Shown: positions 16,213 to 26,181 of the stretch, piece after piece
Numbering within the stretch: position 1 is the stretch's first letter
Layout: every line of letters starts with the position of its first letter
From: a virus
Virus record (IMG/VR): IMGVR_UViG_3300007346_000058
Span: 1 to 41,694 of that record
Direction: 5' to 3' (one strand)
Length of the DNA: 41,694 nucleotides
Program-made: the position numbers and the translations under genes
The notes under the pieces: model-generated
Database searches by the model: none
What the model was told of the DNA's origin: nothing
What the model saw: the letters and a program-made list of their open reading frames with translations, nothing else

Positions 16213-17976
16213 TTATTCTTTGTTATATTTAGACCCTGTTCCTTCTGATTGTGCTCCAACTTTATCTATGTAAGTCGCAGCATTCTCTAAACTATTAACT
16301 ACGTTTATTAGCGAAGTAATATCTTTTGCGTTTTTTAAATCATACTTTTTGTCTGATGCTGCTTTACCTCCTATCATAAGTACACCATCTTGGCTTAAAG
16401 ATATAACTTTTTTATCTTGCGAAGCCTTAGATAAAGCTAAGTTTACATCTGTCACGGTACTTCCTTCTTGTATATTTCTTTGTAAGTATGCTCTGAATTG
16501 TCTTCTAGGGTCACTACTAGAAGAAGGTCTTAAGTCTTCGCTAGGTAGATTAATATCAAATTCAAAATTTGTCTTTAGTAAATTACCATCAAAGTCTACG
16601 TCTAAATTCCCTGTTAGGTCTAGAGACTTTAATGACTCATCAGCATCTTCTATACCTGTAAGTGCTGTAGCTGTTTTAGCAAAAGTATTGAAATCGCTTG
16701 TATATGTCAATGGGCTACTTTCAACTAACTTACCATCCTTGTTTTTATAAATAACAGATATACCGGTGTCTGTTCGTTTTATATCCTGAATCTTTCCATC
16801 ACTTAATCCTTTAAAATACTGTATAGCTCCCTTAATATCTTCTTCAGTTTTACCTGCGTATAGTAAAGCTAATTGATTTAAACTTGTTTGATTTTTCTTC
16901 TTATCTTGACTTCGATTCCACCAAAACTGTTTCTCTTGCCAAGAAGCCTCAACTACAGGAGTAGTTGTTACACCATACTTTTTGTCAATCATACTGTCAA
17001 TTAAATTACCAACGTGGTTTCTAGCTGCCTTTTTTTGACCGTCAGTCAATTGAGCCATACCTTCTTTCCCGTTTGACAAATCAATATAAACCTGCTTCTC
17101 TCTTTCGGCAGAATCTTTAGATAATTTATTTACATCAGTAACTACCTTATACCCTTTCGACTTCATACTGTCTGCTAGAACAGAAGCTATGTCGTTATCT
17201 GAACTAAGTATAATATCAATTTGAGCTGCCCTACTTTGTTCGTAGTCATCTCTTTTAGTAATGTCGCTAACAGTAACTGTTTTACCACCTGCCTTTCTAC
17301 TAGCTGCTGCCGACTCTGTATCTATGTACTCTCCAAGAAATGCTACAGCCGTTGCTGTAGTTTTATTTATATCAACCTTATCAATAAAGTTCTGTGCTAA
17401 GTTAAACATAGCCTGTGCACTTCTTGCCCGACTTGGGTCTATGGTTGTTACACCATTCTTATCTGTAACTAATGGAGCTGCTACAATAGCACCTGTACTG
17501 TCAATAAAGAAATCATTCTCATTGAAGTTAGTCATATTAGATATATCTTCAAATATCTGCTGCTCAACTTCACCTGAAACCCCGCTATCTAATCTATTTA
17601 GATGCTCTTCATATAGCTTGTTATAGTTGTTACTTAAGTTAAATATTTGGTCTGCACTACTGTTCATTCTCTGAACTTTACGCATATATTCAGCAGGAGT
17701 AATTCGCCCCGCCTTTAGGTCTTTATTCGCAGCCAACAAGTAAGAACTTGCATTATCTGCTAGACCAATTATTCTGTCGTTAAAATCTGTGTTGTATCCT
17801 AAGGGTGCTTCTTTTAATGCATCCTGAGTTTTAATCATTGCATCATCAAGAAGGTCTTTCTTAGCTTGTCTTTCTTCTCGTTCTGCAACGAGCATATCAG
17901 CAAAGCCTTTTCCTACTTCACCCCAATTAACATCATTCTCGATGTTCCTTTCTACGTATCCAAATTTAGTTGCCAT
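16213..17976 (-). CDS. Putative internal virion protein, 587 aa
   Basis: Helical, charged protein beginning MATKFGYVERNIENDVNWGEV, with KGFADMLVAEREERQAKKDL just after. The middle carries Asn/Ser/Thr-rich segments and the C-terminus is mixed. I recognise no enzymatic domain. It sits between a T7 gp14-like protein and the 2073-aa protein with 5-6 bp spacers, the place where podoviruses encode the second internal-core protein (T7 gp15). That analogy is positional only. Confidence 0.6.
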   Translation of the reverse strand: MATKFGYVERNIENDVNWGEVGKGFADMLVAEREERQAKKDLLDDAMIKTQDALKEAPLGYNTDFNDRIIGLADNASSYLLAANKDLKAGRITPAEYMRKVQRMNSSADQIFNLSNNYNKLYEEHLNRLDSGVSGEVEQQIFEDISNMTNFNENDFFIDSTGAIVAAPLVTDKNGVTTIDPSRARSAQAMFNLAQNFIDKVDINKTTATAVAFLGEYIDTESAAASRKAGGKTVTVSDITKRDDYEQSRAAQIDIILSSDNDIASVLADSMKSKGYKVVTDVNKLSKDSAEREKQVYIDLSNGKEGMAQLTDGQKKAARNHVGNLIDSMIDKKYGVTTTPVVEASWQEKQFWWNRSQDKKKNQTSLNQLALLYAGKTEEDIKGAIQYFKGLSDGKIQDIKRTDTGISVIYKNKDGKLVESSPLTYTSDFNTFAKTATALTGIEDADESLKSLDLTGNLDVDFDGNLLKTNFEFDINLPSEDLRPSSSSDPRRQFRAYLQRNIQEGSTVTDVNLALSKASQDKKVISLSQDGVLMIGGKAASDKKYDLKNAKDITSLINVVNSLENAATYIDKVGAQSEGTGSKYNKE

Positions 17977-17982
17977 ATATTA

Positions 17983-18852
17983 TTAGTTTGTTGTTTGTCT
18001 TCTAAATAAAGAAAAAGGATTTAAAGAACTAATAAAACGCTTTGTAGGTGGAAGCATATATTCTGTAGGAGCACCTCCTATTGGGCTTAATAATGATTGG
18101 TCTACAGACTGTATTGACATTATTTGTTCCTGAGGGGTCAATGGCATTCGTGGTGGAGGCGTTTGAGTAATGTTATACAAAGCTTCTTGGCTAGGATTTG
18201 CCTGTATTCCTTTTGCCGATTGACCTAAACCTAAATCTGCTTGAGAAACTAACTCAGACATACTTGGACTATCAGCAGAACTAACTGTTGGTGTTTTTTG
18301 CTTACCATATAACGCTAAAGCATCTAATCCTGTCATTGCTGCTCCTCCAATACCCTGTATACCTGCTTGTAATTGCTGCTGTCTTCTTTCCTCTGCGTTA
18401 GCTGCTTCAAGCTGTGCACCTGTTACTTCACCTAAATCAAGTTGAGTCCCTATATCACGAAGTCTTGACTCTTCTTGTGCAGTTAAGTAATCTAAGTTAA
18501 ACAGCTCTTGACCCATAGCTGCTGCTATTTGTCGTTGTGCTTGTTGTTGCTGTCCATATATAGCACCGACTCTACCCATACCTCTATCGCTTTCTCTAAG
18601 AGCTTCTGTTGCTTGTGCTCCTGCTGCTAATGCAGCTTCTCTTTCTAATTCATATGGCTCTTTTTGAATAGCCAATGACTCCATATAATTCTTCTCGAGT
18701 TTTCTTCGAGCTTCTCTCATATACTTATCGGCAGTTGCTTCTGCCTCTCTTTGTTTTGCTTTCTGTTTTCTAGCCTGTGCAAAGGATTGTGCCGAACCGG
18801 CTAACTGAGAACCTACTGCTGCTAATGTTAATGCTGTTGCTAATACCGGCAT
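17983..18852 (-). CDS. Internal virion protein, T7 gp14-like
   Basis: A 289-aa protein with a hydrophobic, alanine-rich N-terminus (MPVLATALTLAAVGSQLAGS) leading into a long Ala/Gln/Glu/Arg helix. It contains RKQKAKQREAEATADKYM, ELEREAALAAGAQATEAL and GQQQQAQRQIAAAMGQEL. This layout is typical of podovirus internal core proteins that are ejected first and insert in the outer membrane. The C-terminal 110 residues are proline/serine-rich and probably flexible. It has its own candidate promoter 25 nt upstream, so the three internal proteins may form a separate late unit. Confidence 0.6.
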   Translation of the reverse strand: MPVLATALTLAAVGSQLAGSAQSFAQARKQKAKQREAEATADKYMREARRKLEKNYMESLAIQKEPYELEREAALAAGAQATEALRESDRGMGRVGAIYGQQQQAQRQIAAAMGQELFNLDYLTAQEESRLRDIGTQLDLGEVTGAQLEAANAEERRQQQLQAGIQGIGGAAMTGLDALALYGKQKTPTVSSADSPSMSELVSQADLGLGQSAKGIQANPSQEALYNITQTPPPRMPLTPQEQIMSIQSVDQSLLSPIGGAPTEYMLPPTKRFISSLNPFSLFRRQTTN

Positions 18853-18876
18853 AATAATATTACTTGTGATTTAGCA

Positions 18877-18884
18877 CAAAGATA
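18877..18884 (-). promoter_or_regulatory. Candidate late promoter, -7 box TATCTTTG
   Basis: On the - strand TATCTTTGTG matches the Bacteroidota -7 consensus TAnnTTTG and lies 24 nt before the ATG of the gp14-like gene, in a 38-bp spacer. No good -33 TTG was seen at the normal distance. Confidence 0.5.
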
Positions 18885-18890
18885 ATAAAT

Positions 18891-19721
18891 TTAAGGGAAA
18901 CTTTTCATAACCTCTGATTCTACAGCAAATAACTCAACTTTTGTATTTTCCGAATACGTTAAGTTAAATACTGCATAGTGTCCTAATACACCGTGAGACT
19001 CAGCAATTGAGTTCTTGATAAATAAGAACGTCTCTACGTTTGATGGTATTGGTGTAGTTCCCACAGTTGATGTATCTATAACTACATTGTTAATACCTCT
19101 TCTAAGGTCTGTATTAATAGCTGTTACGTTTCCTGCATATATAGGTTGATTGGTCGCAGACAAAAAGTAGAAGTAATCTCCTACGCTTAATATGTTTCCT
19201 ATCTGTATTGTTGTAGCAAAGTTTATAGTTGATGTCTGCCCTACAATACTAACAGTTGTACTATTACCTATACCATTTACTGAACGCAATGCAAACTCAG
19301 GAAGTTCAGCAGGTGTTGAGCCTAGTCCTTCATTCCTAACAAAAGCAAACCAACTCTGCTCTTTTTTCTCAAAATAACTAGAATCTATAAAACCTGAATC
19401 CTGTATGTCTGTTTCTATTGTAGCTGCCCAAGCATCGTCTCCCTCTAAATTAAGCGTTTTAAAAAGCTTATTTTCTAGCGGAGATGTGTTGAGTACACTC
19501 TGTAAAGTTGATGGCTTAAAAGCCTCCAATGGAGTCCCTATTTGAGTCCACCATTGCGAGTAAAATGTATTTCTACTCTCGTTCACATTATGACGGTAAA
19601 GATTACCCCCTTTAAATGTATAGAAATAGTTATTCATTCCTATCATCCAATCAGGATAATAACTATAGAAGGATGGGAATCCCTGTACTCCTTCGTCATA
19701 TGTTAGTGTATAATTTGCCAT
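18891..19721 (-). CDS. Virion structural protein, probably tail
   Basis: A 276-aa protein opening YTLTYDEGVQGFPSFYSYYP, followed by DWMIGMNNYFYTFKGGNLYRH. The rest is mostly beta-strand with short loops (SVGDYFYFLSATNQPIYAGN, INTDLRRGINNVVIDTST). The opening is a conserved-looking block I associate with tail proteins of Bacteroidota podoviruses located beside the large stabilisation protein. No enzyme motif. It follows the 308-aa protein with a 3-bp gap in the tail operon. The exact place in the tail is unknown. Confidence 0.65.
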   Translation of the reverse strand: MANYTLTYDEGVQGFPSFYSYYPDWMIGMNNYFYTFKGGNLYRHNVNESRNTFYSQWWTQIGTPLEAFKPSTLQSVLNTSPLENKLFKTLNLEGDDAWAATIETDIQDSGFIDSSYFEKKEQSWFAFVRNEGLGSTPAELPEFALRSVNGIGNSTTVSIVGQTSTINFATTIQIGNILSVGDYFYFLSATNQPIYAGNVTAINTDLRRGINNVVIDTSTVGTTPIPSNVETFLFIKNSIAESHGVLGHYAVFNLTYSENTKVELFAVESEVMKSFP

Positions 19722-19724
19722 ATC

Positions 19725-20651
19725 TTAACAGTTTGCTCTATCTATTACTACTCCGTTTGCATCAACCTCAATATATTCAGTTGCATTTATCTTATAAAAA
19801 CCTTGAGCTAACACATTACTTCCATATTCATCTGAAAACACCCAATCATTTATAGCAGGGTTTCCTGCTGTTCCTGATACGGGTGCGTTGTAATACTCTC
19901 CAACTAATGAAAGAGCACAAGCTGCAGCAGAACTACCTGCGACAAGAGATGTACTAAATCCTGTTAGAAGCACAGGGCAATCAACTTCAACAGTGAATGC
20001 AGTTGTAGGGCAAACACCTGATATCTCAATATTTAATTCTTTTATTGACTGAGATACTTTAGGTATTACCATATAAAACGTCCCCGGGTTAGCTACTGTA
20101 TTAAGCTGTAGCTCACCCGCTTGTGGTGTTATGTCTTGAGTATTCCCTGTCGAAGCAAAACTAGTTCCGTTATATCTATATTCTGTAAGTCCACTATATG
20201 TAGTACCTGCAACAGGAAGACAAGTGGCAGAGTCATAACCTAAATAAGTATATCCATTTGCTACCGTACTTCCTTTATAACCTCCTACAGTTGCATTATC
20301 AAGACTAAATTTATTATATACCACACCATTATATGTAGCTCTAATGCCATCAGGAATACTAGCAGGTGTAAACTTAACAATTACTGCTCCTTCATCAGAT
20401 GCTGTATCTCCTAAATCTATATCAAGTAGAAATACACCTTCACCTGAACTATGAGTTATAGGTCCTAAACCACAATCAGTTAGGCAAGTTGGACAGTTTT
20501 GAATAGGTCCTAGTATGCCACTAACTTGCTCTCTGCTTATTCCACTTCCATCAGCATAAAACCCATCTGCACTAACAATTGTTAAAGCAGCATCGTCAAA
20601 TACTGTTGTTGAGTTAGATAGTGTTGTTCCGTTTAAATAATGTATCGCCAT
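19725..20651 (-). CDS. Putative tail protein with Cys-rich motif
   Basis: A 308-aa, Gly/Ser/Thr-rich, all-beta-looking protein. It has CPTCLTDCG near residue 55 and further cysteines (GVCPTT, VDCPVLL, DRANC at the very end). Its N-terminus (NGTTLSNSTTVFDDAALTIV...) and the segment FYADGSGISREQVSG look like a virion attachment region. It is separated by 12 bp from the large 1530-aa tail gene. It could be a tail appendage or adhesin; I know no function for the family. Confidence 0.6.
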   Translation of the reverse strand: MAIHYLNGTTLSNSTTVFDDAALTIVSADGFYADGSGISREQVSGILGPIQNCPTCLTDCGLGPITHSSGEGVFLLDIDLGDTASDEGAVIVKFTPASIPDGIRATYNGVVYNKFSLDNATVGGYKGSTVANGYTYLGYDSATCLPVAGTTYSGLTEYRYNGTSFASTGNTQDITPQAGELQLNTVANPGTFYMVIPKVSQSIKELNIEISGVCPTTAFTVEVDCPVLLTGFSTSLVAGSSAAACALSLVGEYYNAPVSGTAGNPAINDWVFSDEYGSNVLAQGFYKINATEYIEVDANGVVIDRANC

Positions 20652-20663
20652 ATTTTAATTCTT

Positions 20664-23600
20664 TTAACAATTACAACAAGAGTCTTTTATTGTTGCTCCA
20701 AAACATAAATCATCTTCAGTTGATAATCTGTAATCCCAAACTAAATACAAGTACCTACCTGTAGATGGCATTGTGAATGTTGACAAATATGTATTAGGCT
20801 CGTTACTGTCATCTATTGGTGTTGCTGTAGTTGATGCTGCAAGTAATGATTTTATGTCTGCAATATTATTTGCATAAAGCGTACTGCTTCGTAAGTATCT
20901 AAAATTATTTACGTTTTTGTTAAATACAAAATTGTCGTAATTTATTTTGTTAGATATGATGCTAACGGTAGCTCCATCGGCAGGAATTACTCCTGCTCCC
21001 TGAGGTCCTGATATTTGTGCATAATCAGATATTACAAACTCAGTTGTATTGTCATTCTCGAAAGAAACTAATCTTGAGTGTAGTGGCGATACAAATGTAC
21101 CATCAGTCCAACTATACTCGCTATGTATATATTCTCCATTATTTGCATCACTTGTTATTGATACAGGAATAATTGTTATCTGCTCAGGGACAGGACATCC
21201 TACTTTAAATGTATCTATATAAGTTTTGTCAAGACCATAATTAGTTATTGATATAGTAACTTTTTGGTCAGCAACAGAACTTTTATTAAGAACTATAGTG
21301 TCTGAGACAGGAGGGTCTGCACTTGTATATACATTAGTAACACCTGCATAAGTATATGTAATGTCAAATTGTGCAGGCTGTACGACTAAATCTGTTCTAA
21401 TTGTATATCTTATTGTTAAAGGACCAACCAAATCGCCCACATCTACACAAAACTCGTATGGATTTAATTCATCTATAACTATTCCACTTAGTACCGTTCC
21501 GCAATCAACACACTCTTTATCAATAGGCTTTAATATATCATTTGAGCTAAGAACATATTCATCCATATACGGGTCAAATCCACCTAGCTTTTGTGTGTCA
21601 AATGAATCTATAAATAAATCTCTAAACCAAGTACGCATACCCTGCTCAGATATTACAGTTAGTTTTTCATTCTGAACTGCACTACCTTTAAGCTGTATTA
21701 CAGCACCACGTTTAGCGTCCGTAAAGTATTTATCTGCACCCCATTGTACAAAACTTTCCGGGTTGTTAGATATGCCATACTCTTCTACACGAGCCACTTG
21801 CTTACCTAATACCTCAGGTACTGTAACTAATGCACTACCACCTGTAGCACCTGTTATCATTTCTTTACCTTGAAGTACATAAGATATTCTATCTTCTTGT
21901 AGTGTAAGTATGTCTGTCTCTCTACCAAATAATTTTTGAATAGTACCAAATGTACGCTCAAGTGGTTTAAAGTTCAGTAACCCTAAATTAAACTCATTAA
22001 GTTTATTTATGTTATTTTCTTCGTTATACACACCGCTATACGTCAAATCAGCGAAACGATGTGCTTCTTTGTATTCTTTTTCGTCTGTGGTATAAACTCT
22101 GTTGCCAAGATTAAATGTCTTACCTACGATTGAATCTCTTATCTTATAACTTTCAGCTCCGTTACCAAATGAATAACAATTAAAAAAATCTGTTTCAACT
22201 ATCGCAGGAAGAGATGCTGTTTGGTCTTGGTCATTAGGATTAGTGCCCGATAAATGAAATCCATCTGTAGTAATATTATATGTTTTAGCAGATTCAAACC
22301 AAACATCAGGAAGTGCATCTTGTGGTTGAGTCTCAAATATTGCAACACCATCAGCTCTATAAACGTCAAAAGTAGAAATAGCAACAGCTCTTCCGTTTTG
22401 AGTATTGCTACAACTTCTTGTACCAACCATTATTAAATAACTTGGCTCAGTAGTTCCATTTCCGTCATACCACCAAAATATGTTTTGAGATAATCCTGTT
22501 TTAATTGGATTTAAAACTTGAGGATTTATAGTTCCTGTATTTTGAACTCTTTGGTCGTAAAAAATATTTTTATCATTTGGATTACTAAAAATAGCATTAT
22601 CTAACTCTCCTTGAAAATTCTCACCATTAAGAAAATCCCACATATTATTATAATCTTTACTAGCTGTCATAAAAACAGATAAAGACATAGTTATTTCGTC
22701 GCAATTAAAAATTGTTCCGTTTCTGTAAAAGTTTAAATTTACAGCAACTCTAGAACCTAATGGCATATCATAATCAATAAAATTACCCGAACTGTCTTCA
22801 ACAGACATTGGGTATTTTACAAAAGGGTAATCTCCGGGATTATTAGTTACATTAGGATTAGTGTACGCCTGAACTCCTCCATATTCGGTACTATTTTTAT
22901 GCTCTCCTCTTTGTAATCCATATAATATAGTAGCATTTTCTTGCTCTGTAATATTTATCTCATTTGTACCCACTTTCATATAAGTACCTGCAAGACTATC
23001 TGCTTCTATATCTCCTGTGCCATATGTATTTTTTTCTAAAACAGTAACATACACACAATCACCTGTAACTCCTCCTGAATCTTTTTTAACTATAAGCCTA
23101 TCTCCTTCTTCTACTTTTTTAGTGCTTTCTCCTTCTAAAAGAAAATATGCGTAATTAGCATCAGTAGTTCTATAGTATATATTACTATATATAGTATCGT
23201 AATTTTCTTCATCAGGTTTTATTACAAACTTGTAATTAGTAGCCCACTCAGGTGCAATTTGCCTTGGAGGTATAGTTACTTGTATTTTATTAACAGAAGA
23301 AGATGCACTACAAGGAACGTGAAGAGAATTATTATTACTAACAAGTGCTGTACTTGAACGACCATAATCGTCCATATAAACTATACCTGTTTCATATCCT
23401 CTATTACTATGAAGGCTTTTTAAAGAATCTCTAGAAGTTAATGTAACCGAACAAGAAGTCACTGTGTAAAATTCATATATATCTTCTGTTGTATCAAGTC
23501 CATTATTTAGGTCATTTACAAACCTCATATATGGTAATTCTAATTCTAATATGTTATTAAAAGAAGAAGATACTATTCTTATGGGTTCGTTATTATTGTA

Positions 23601-25256
23601 TGCTGTATTACCAACAAGAGATGCACCACTAATTGCACTACCCCATTTTTTAACAGAGCCACTAGTAGTTAATGGAGAATCTAAATTATTTGGTATAACA
23701 CAATTAAATTCATCAGTAAATGTTATTCCATCACAGGAAGTAGGTGGCGCAGGAGCATGTACAGGTTTAATATTTTTAGGCGAAATGTTTCCTACTTTGT
23801 TTATAAATTCATTACTTCTTGCAAATTCAGATACAAATTGAGTAGAAGTATAATCAGACGTTAATGTAATTGAAAAATTAATATCCAAAGAACCTGTTTC
23901 TATTGTAGGCTGAGGATTTGAAGATGGGGCAAAGCTATCGTTTTCAAATGTTACTTGAAATTCTAAAACAGACCCTTTTTTTAATTTACCCGAAAAATTT
24001 GAAAAATCAAATTGTGCTCCCGATTGTAAAACAATTGGACCAATCCCTCTTGATGGTATATCATATTGAACAGAAGAAGACGAACCCTCTATTGATTCAA
24101 TAGAAATACTTTCACTAATTAAATCAACCGTATATTCTATTTGTGTTTTAATACCATTTCTTTCTAAATTATACCCATCTATATAATTACCATATACAAG
24201 TCTATTGCCCATTATTGTTTGAGCTAAAGCAAAACGTGGCACGTTATCATATAGTCTCAGTATCTCAGAGTCAGGAAGTATTGTGAATATGTTGCTATTT
24301 GTAAATGTATAAGTTTGAGTATCATCATTTGCAAATCCTCTATCTTTTTTATTAAATTTATCTATAACTTTTATTATGCTGTTCTGAGCCTCTTTAAATA
24401 ACAACTCAATACTTTCCACTAAAGGTCCTCCTGTATTATAAGATACATTTACCGAATTAAATGAATTTATCATTCCTTCATTAAGCAAACTGTTTGCACT
24501 AAATTGAAAAGGTTTAGGAAAAAATGAAGGGTCTGAAAATGGTGATGTTGCAGAGTATTCACCATCTGCATATCTATACCTGTATGCAAAACATATAAAT
24601 CTATCTTCTAAATAATTATCTTCTGCCAAAGGTATTTCTTGCATCTCAATAGTAGGTGCATATATTGGCGGTCTTTTTATAACTAATAATCTTTCAGCTA
24701 GTAAATCTGAATTGCCGTTGTAATCTACACCTGATGAATTAGGTTCAGGATATGCACTGTTTATATTTATAAATCTAGGAGCATTTTTATTATCTGTAAA
24801 GAATAATAAGTTTTCTACTAAGTCTATACCTGTTATTAAATATTTAGGGTCAAAGTTTAATGTTGTGTCTATAGAAGAAGATTGACCGACACTAATAACG
24901 TGATAATTAATTATACCATCTTTTACATTATACGATACTATTAAGTCTATCTTGCCGTTTGGTGCTCCTGCAGATATAGGAAAGTTACTATCGTGAATAA
25001 ACCAATATATTGTTTCATTAGCTCCATCTTCATATGCACCAATACATCTAGCGGATGTACTTAAATCTGTTCCATTAAATGATAATTTGGTTAATGCTGT
25101 ATTACCTTTAGTGTTTTCTATTACACCAATCTCAGAGTTTTCAGTAGAGCCCATACGAACATTAACCGCATCTACATATTCACCATCAGGTATAAGTCGC
25201 TCATCAACCGACTTATTCATTCTGCCTTTTATAAAGTTTCTTGTAATATTCGCCAT
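20664..25256 (-). CDS. Large tail stabilisation/nozzle protein (P22 gp10 / T7 gp12-like)
   Basis: A 1530-aa beta-rich protein. The N-terminus NFIKGRMNKSVDERLIPDGE (6-25), followed by YVDAVNVRMGS, IGVIENTKGN and CIGAYEDG blocks, has the layout of phage stabilisation and nozzle proteins. These form a beta-propeller ring closing the tail tube. Later segments (for example IEEL-like helices and Asn/Ser-rich strands) suggest several appended domains. The C-terminal about 300 residues look like immunoglobulin-type strands and end YLYLVWDYR...DSCCNC. Two CxxC-like clusters (CVDC, CCNC) may form disulphides. It starts 1 bp after the preceding connector gene stop. Confidence 0.75.
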   Translation of the reverse strand: MANITRNFIKGRMNKSVDERLIPDGEYVDAVNVRMGSTENSEIGVIENTKGNTALTKLSFNGTDLSTSARCIGAYEDGANETIYWFIHDSNFPISAGAPNGKIDLIVSYNVKDGIINYHVISVGQSSSIDTTLNFDPKYLITGIDLVENLLFFTDNKNAPRFININSAYPEPNSSGVDYNGNSDLLAERLLVIKRPPIYAPTIEMQEIPLAEDNYLEDRFICFAYRYRYADGEYSATSPFSDPSFFPKPFQFSANSLLNEGMINSFNSVNVSYNTGGPLVESIELLFKEAQNSIIKVIDKFNKKDRGFANDDTQTYTFTNSNIFTILPDSEILRLYDNVPRFALAQTIMGNRLVYGNYIDGYNLERNGIKTQIEYTVDLISESISIESIEGSSSSVQYDIPSRGIGPIVLQSGAQFDFSNFSGKLKKGSVLEFQVTFENDSFAPSSNPQPTIETGSLDINFSITLTSDYTSTQFVSEFARSNEFINKVGNISPKNIKPVHAPAPPTSCDGITFTDEFNCVIPNNLDSPLTTSGSVKKWGSAISGASLVGNTAYNNNEPIRIVSSSFNNILELELPYMRFVNDLNNGLDTTEDIYEFYTVTSCSVTLTSRDSLKSLHSNRGYETGIVYMDDYGRSSTALVSNNNSLHVPCSASSSVNKIQVTIPPRQIAPEWATNYKFVIKPDEENYDTIYSNIYYRTTDANYAYFLLEGESTKKVEEGDRLIVKKDSGGVTGDCVYVTVLEKNTYGTGDIEADSLAGTYMKVGTNEINITEQENATILYGLQRGEHKNSTEYGGVQAYTNPNVTNNPGDYPFVKYPMSVEDSSGNFIDYDMPLGSRVAVNLNFYRNGTIFNCDEITMSLSVFMTASKDYNNMWDFLNGENFQGELDNAIFSNPNDKNIFYDQRVQNTGTINPQVLNPIKTGLSQNIFWWYDGNGTTEPSYLIMVGTRSCSNTQNGRAVAISTFDVYRADGVAIFETQPQDALPDVWFESAKTYNITTDGFHLSGTNPNDQDQTASLPAIVETDFFNCYSFGNGAESYKIRDSIVGKTFNLGNRVYTTDEKEYKEAHRFADLTYSGVYNEENNINKLNEFNLGLLNFKPLERTFGTIQKLFGRETDILTLQEDRISYVLQGKEMITGATGGSALVTVPEVLGKQVARVEEYGISNNPESFVQWGADKYFTDAKRGAVIQLKGSAVQNEKLTVISEQGMRTWFRDLFIDSFDTQKLGGFDPYMDEYVLSSNDILKPIDKECVDCGTVLSGIVIDELNPYEFCVDVGDLVGPLTIRYTIRTDLVVQPAQFDITYTYAGVTNVYTSADPPVSDTIVLNKSSVADQKVTISITNYGLDKTYIDTFKVGCPVPEQITIIPVSITSDANNGEYIHSEYSWTDGTFVSPLHSRLVSFENDNTTEFVISDYAQISGPQGAGVIPADGATVSIISNKINYDNFVFNKNVNNFRYLRSSTLYANNIADIKSLLAASTTATPIDDSNEPNTYLSTFTMPSTGRYLYLVWDYRLSTEDDLCFGATIKDSCCNC

Positions 25257-25257
25257 A

Positions 25258-26181
25258 TTATTTTATCCACTTATCTTGACCTCTTAGATTCATTAATAAT
25301 CTTCCGGGATGGATGTTACTTATTCTTATCTTAGCGTTTCTCAATAAAGCTGTTTTTCTCTTCTGTGCTCTTCGTACAACGTACTCTTGCACATTAAGTT
25401 TACTATTTAATATTGCGTACTCGATATATGCATACACATAATCTTCAAATAATTTATTTACACTAATCTTAGAATCATCACCGCCTTCCATACCATCAGA
25501 TACATATTCAAGTATACAAAGCTCTCCACTCATACCTGAACTAAAGTTTATGACACCCGAGCTTTTATCTATCTTAAATGTAGGATTTGCATTTGCTGTT
25601 TCTGTATTTAAACCATATCTAGCACCAATGCCATAATCAAAATACCAATTCCCTTCGTAAAGATATCCTTCCATACCATCAAACTGGCTTCCTTGATTTA
25701 AGTATATGCTTTTCTTTTTCTTTTTAATTCTATCAAAGTCTATAGTTGAAAATTGAGGTCTAAGTATATTACCATCTACATCAAATAAAATATTACCTTC
25801 ATTATCTTGAAGATATGCATTCGAATAATTAGTCTGAATATTCTCAGTTAATGGTCTTAATAAACCATTTTTATATATATTTACTCTAATCCAATTTACA
25901 TAGTCAGAAGGCAAAACAAATCTTAAGTTGTCAGTTACAGATAACTCTAGTATTTTAACTTCTTTAAACGCATCGTAATTAAGTTCTTGTATTGCTCTCT
26001 TTGCGTGAAATAATATTTTAAACCTCTCCTCGTTATTTACAAGTGAATGGTTTCCATTGTACATCAACATAAAGTTGTTGACTATATCATACAAGCTGAC
26101 ATACTGGTACGAACCCCAATTTGCATCCTTAGGGTCAACTCCTCCATTTTCATAATATTGATATTCTGATATATATGCCAT
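25258..26181 (-). CDS. Head-tail connector/ring protein (T7 gp11-like position)
   Basis: A 307-aa protein with an N-terminal segment YVSLYDIVNNFMLMYNGNHS followed by the helical block RFKILFHAKRAIQELNYDAF and the strand motif RFVLPSDYVNWIRVNIY. This alternation of helix bundle and beta barrel is typical of podovirus adaptor (gatekeeper) proteins between portal and nozzle, and similar proteins occur in crAss-like phages. A basic C-terminus (YVVRRAQKRKTALLRNAKIR) could contact DNA or the portal. The start codon shares one base with the preceding stop. Confidence 0.65.
   Translation of the reverse strand: MAYISEYQYYENGGVDPKDANWGSYQYVSLYDIVNNFMLMYNGNHSLVNNEERFKILFHAKRAIQELNYDAFKEVKILELSVTDNLRFVLPSDYVNWIRVNIYKNGLLRPLTENIQTNYSNAYLQDNEGNILFDVDGNILRPQFSTIDFDRIKKKKKSIYLNQGSQFDGMEGYLYEGNWYFDYGIGARYGLNTETANANPTFKIDKSSGVINFSSGMSGELCILEYVSDGMEGGDDSKISVNKLFEDYVYAYIEYAILNSKLNVQEYVVRRAQKRKTALLRNAKIRISNIHPGRLLMNLRGQDKWIK

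Noticed and set aside
25263-25271. DnaA-box-like TTATCCACT (also at 34448-34456)
   Set aside because: Both are inside genes and both encode the same KWIK residues, so they are explained by codons. They are single sites without clustering.
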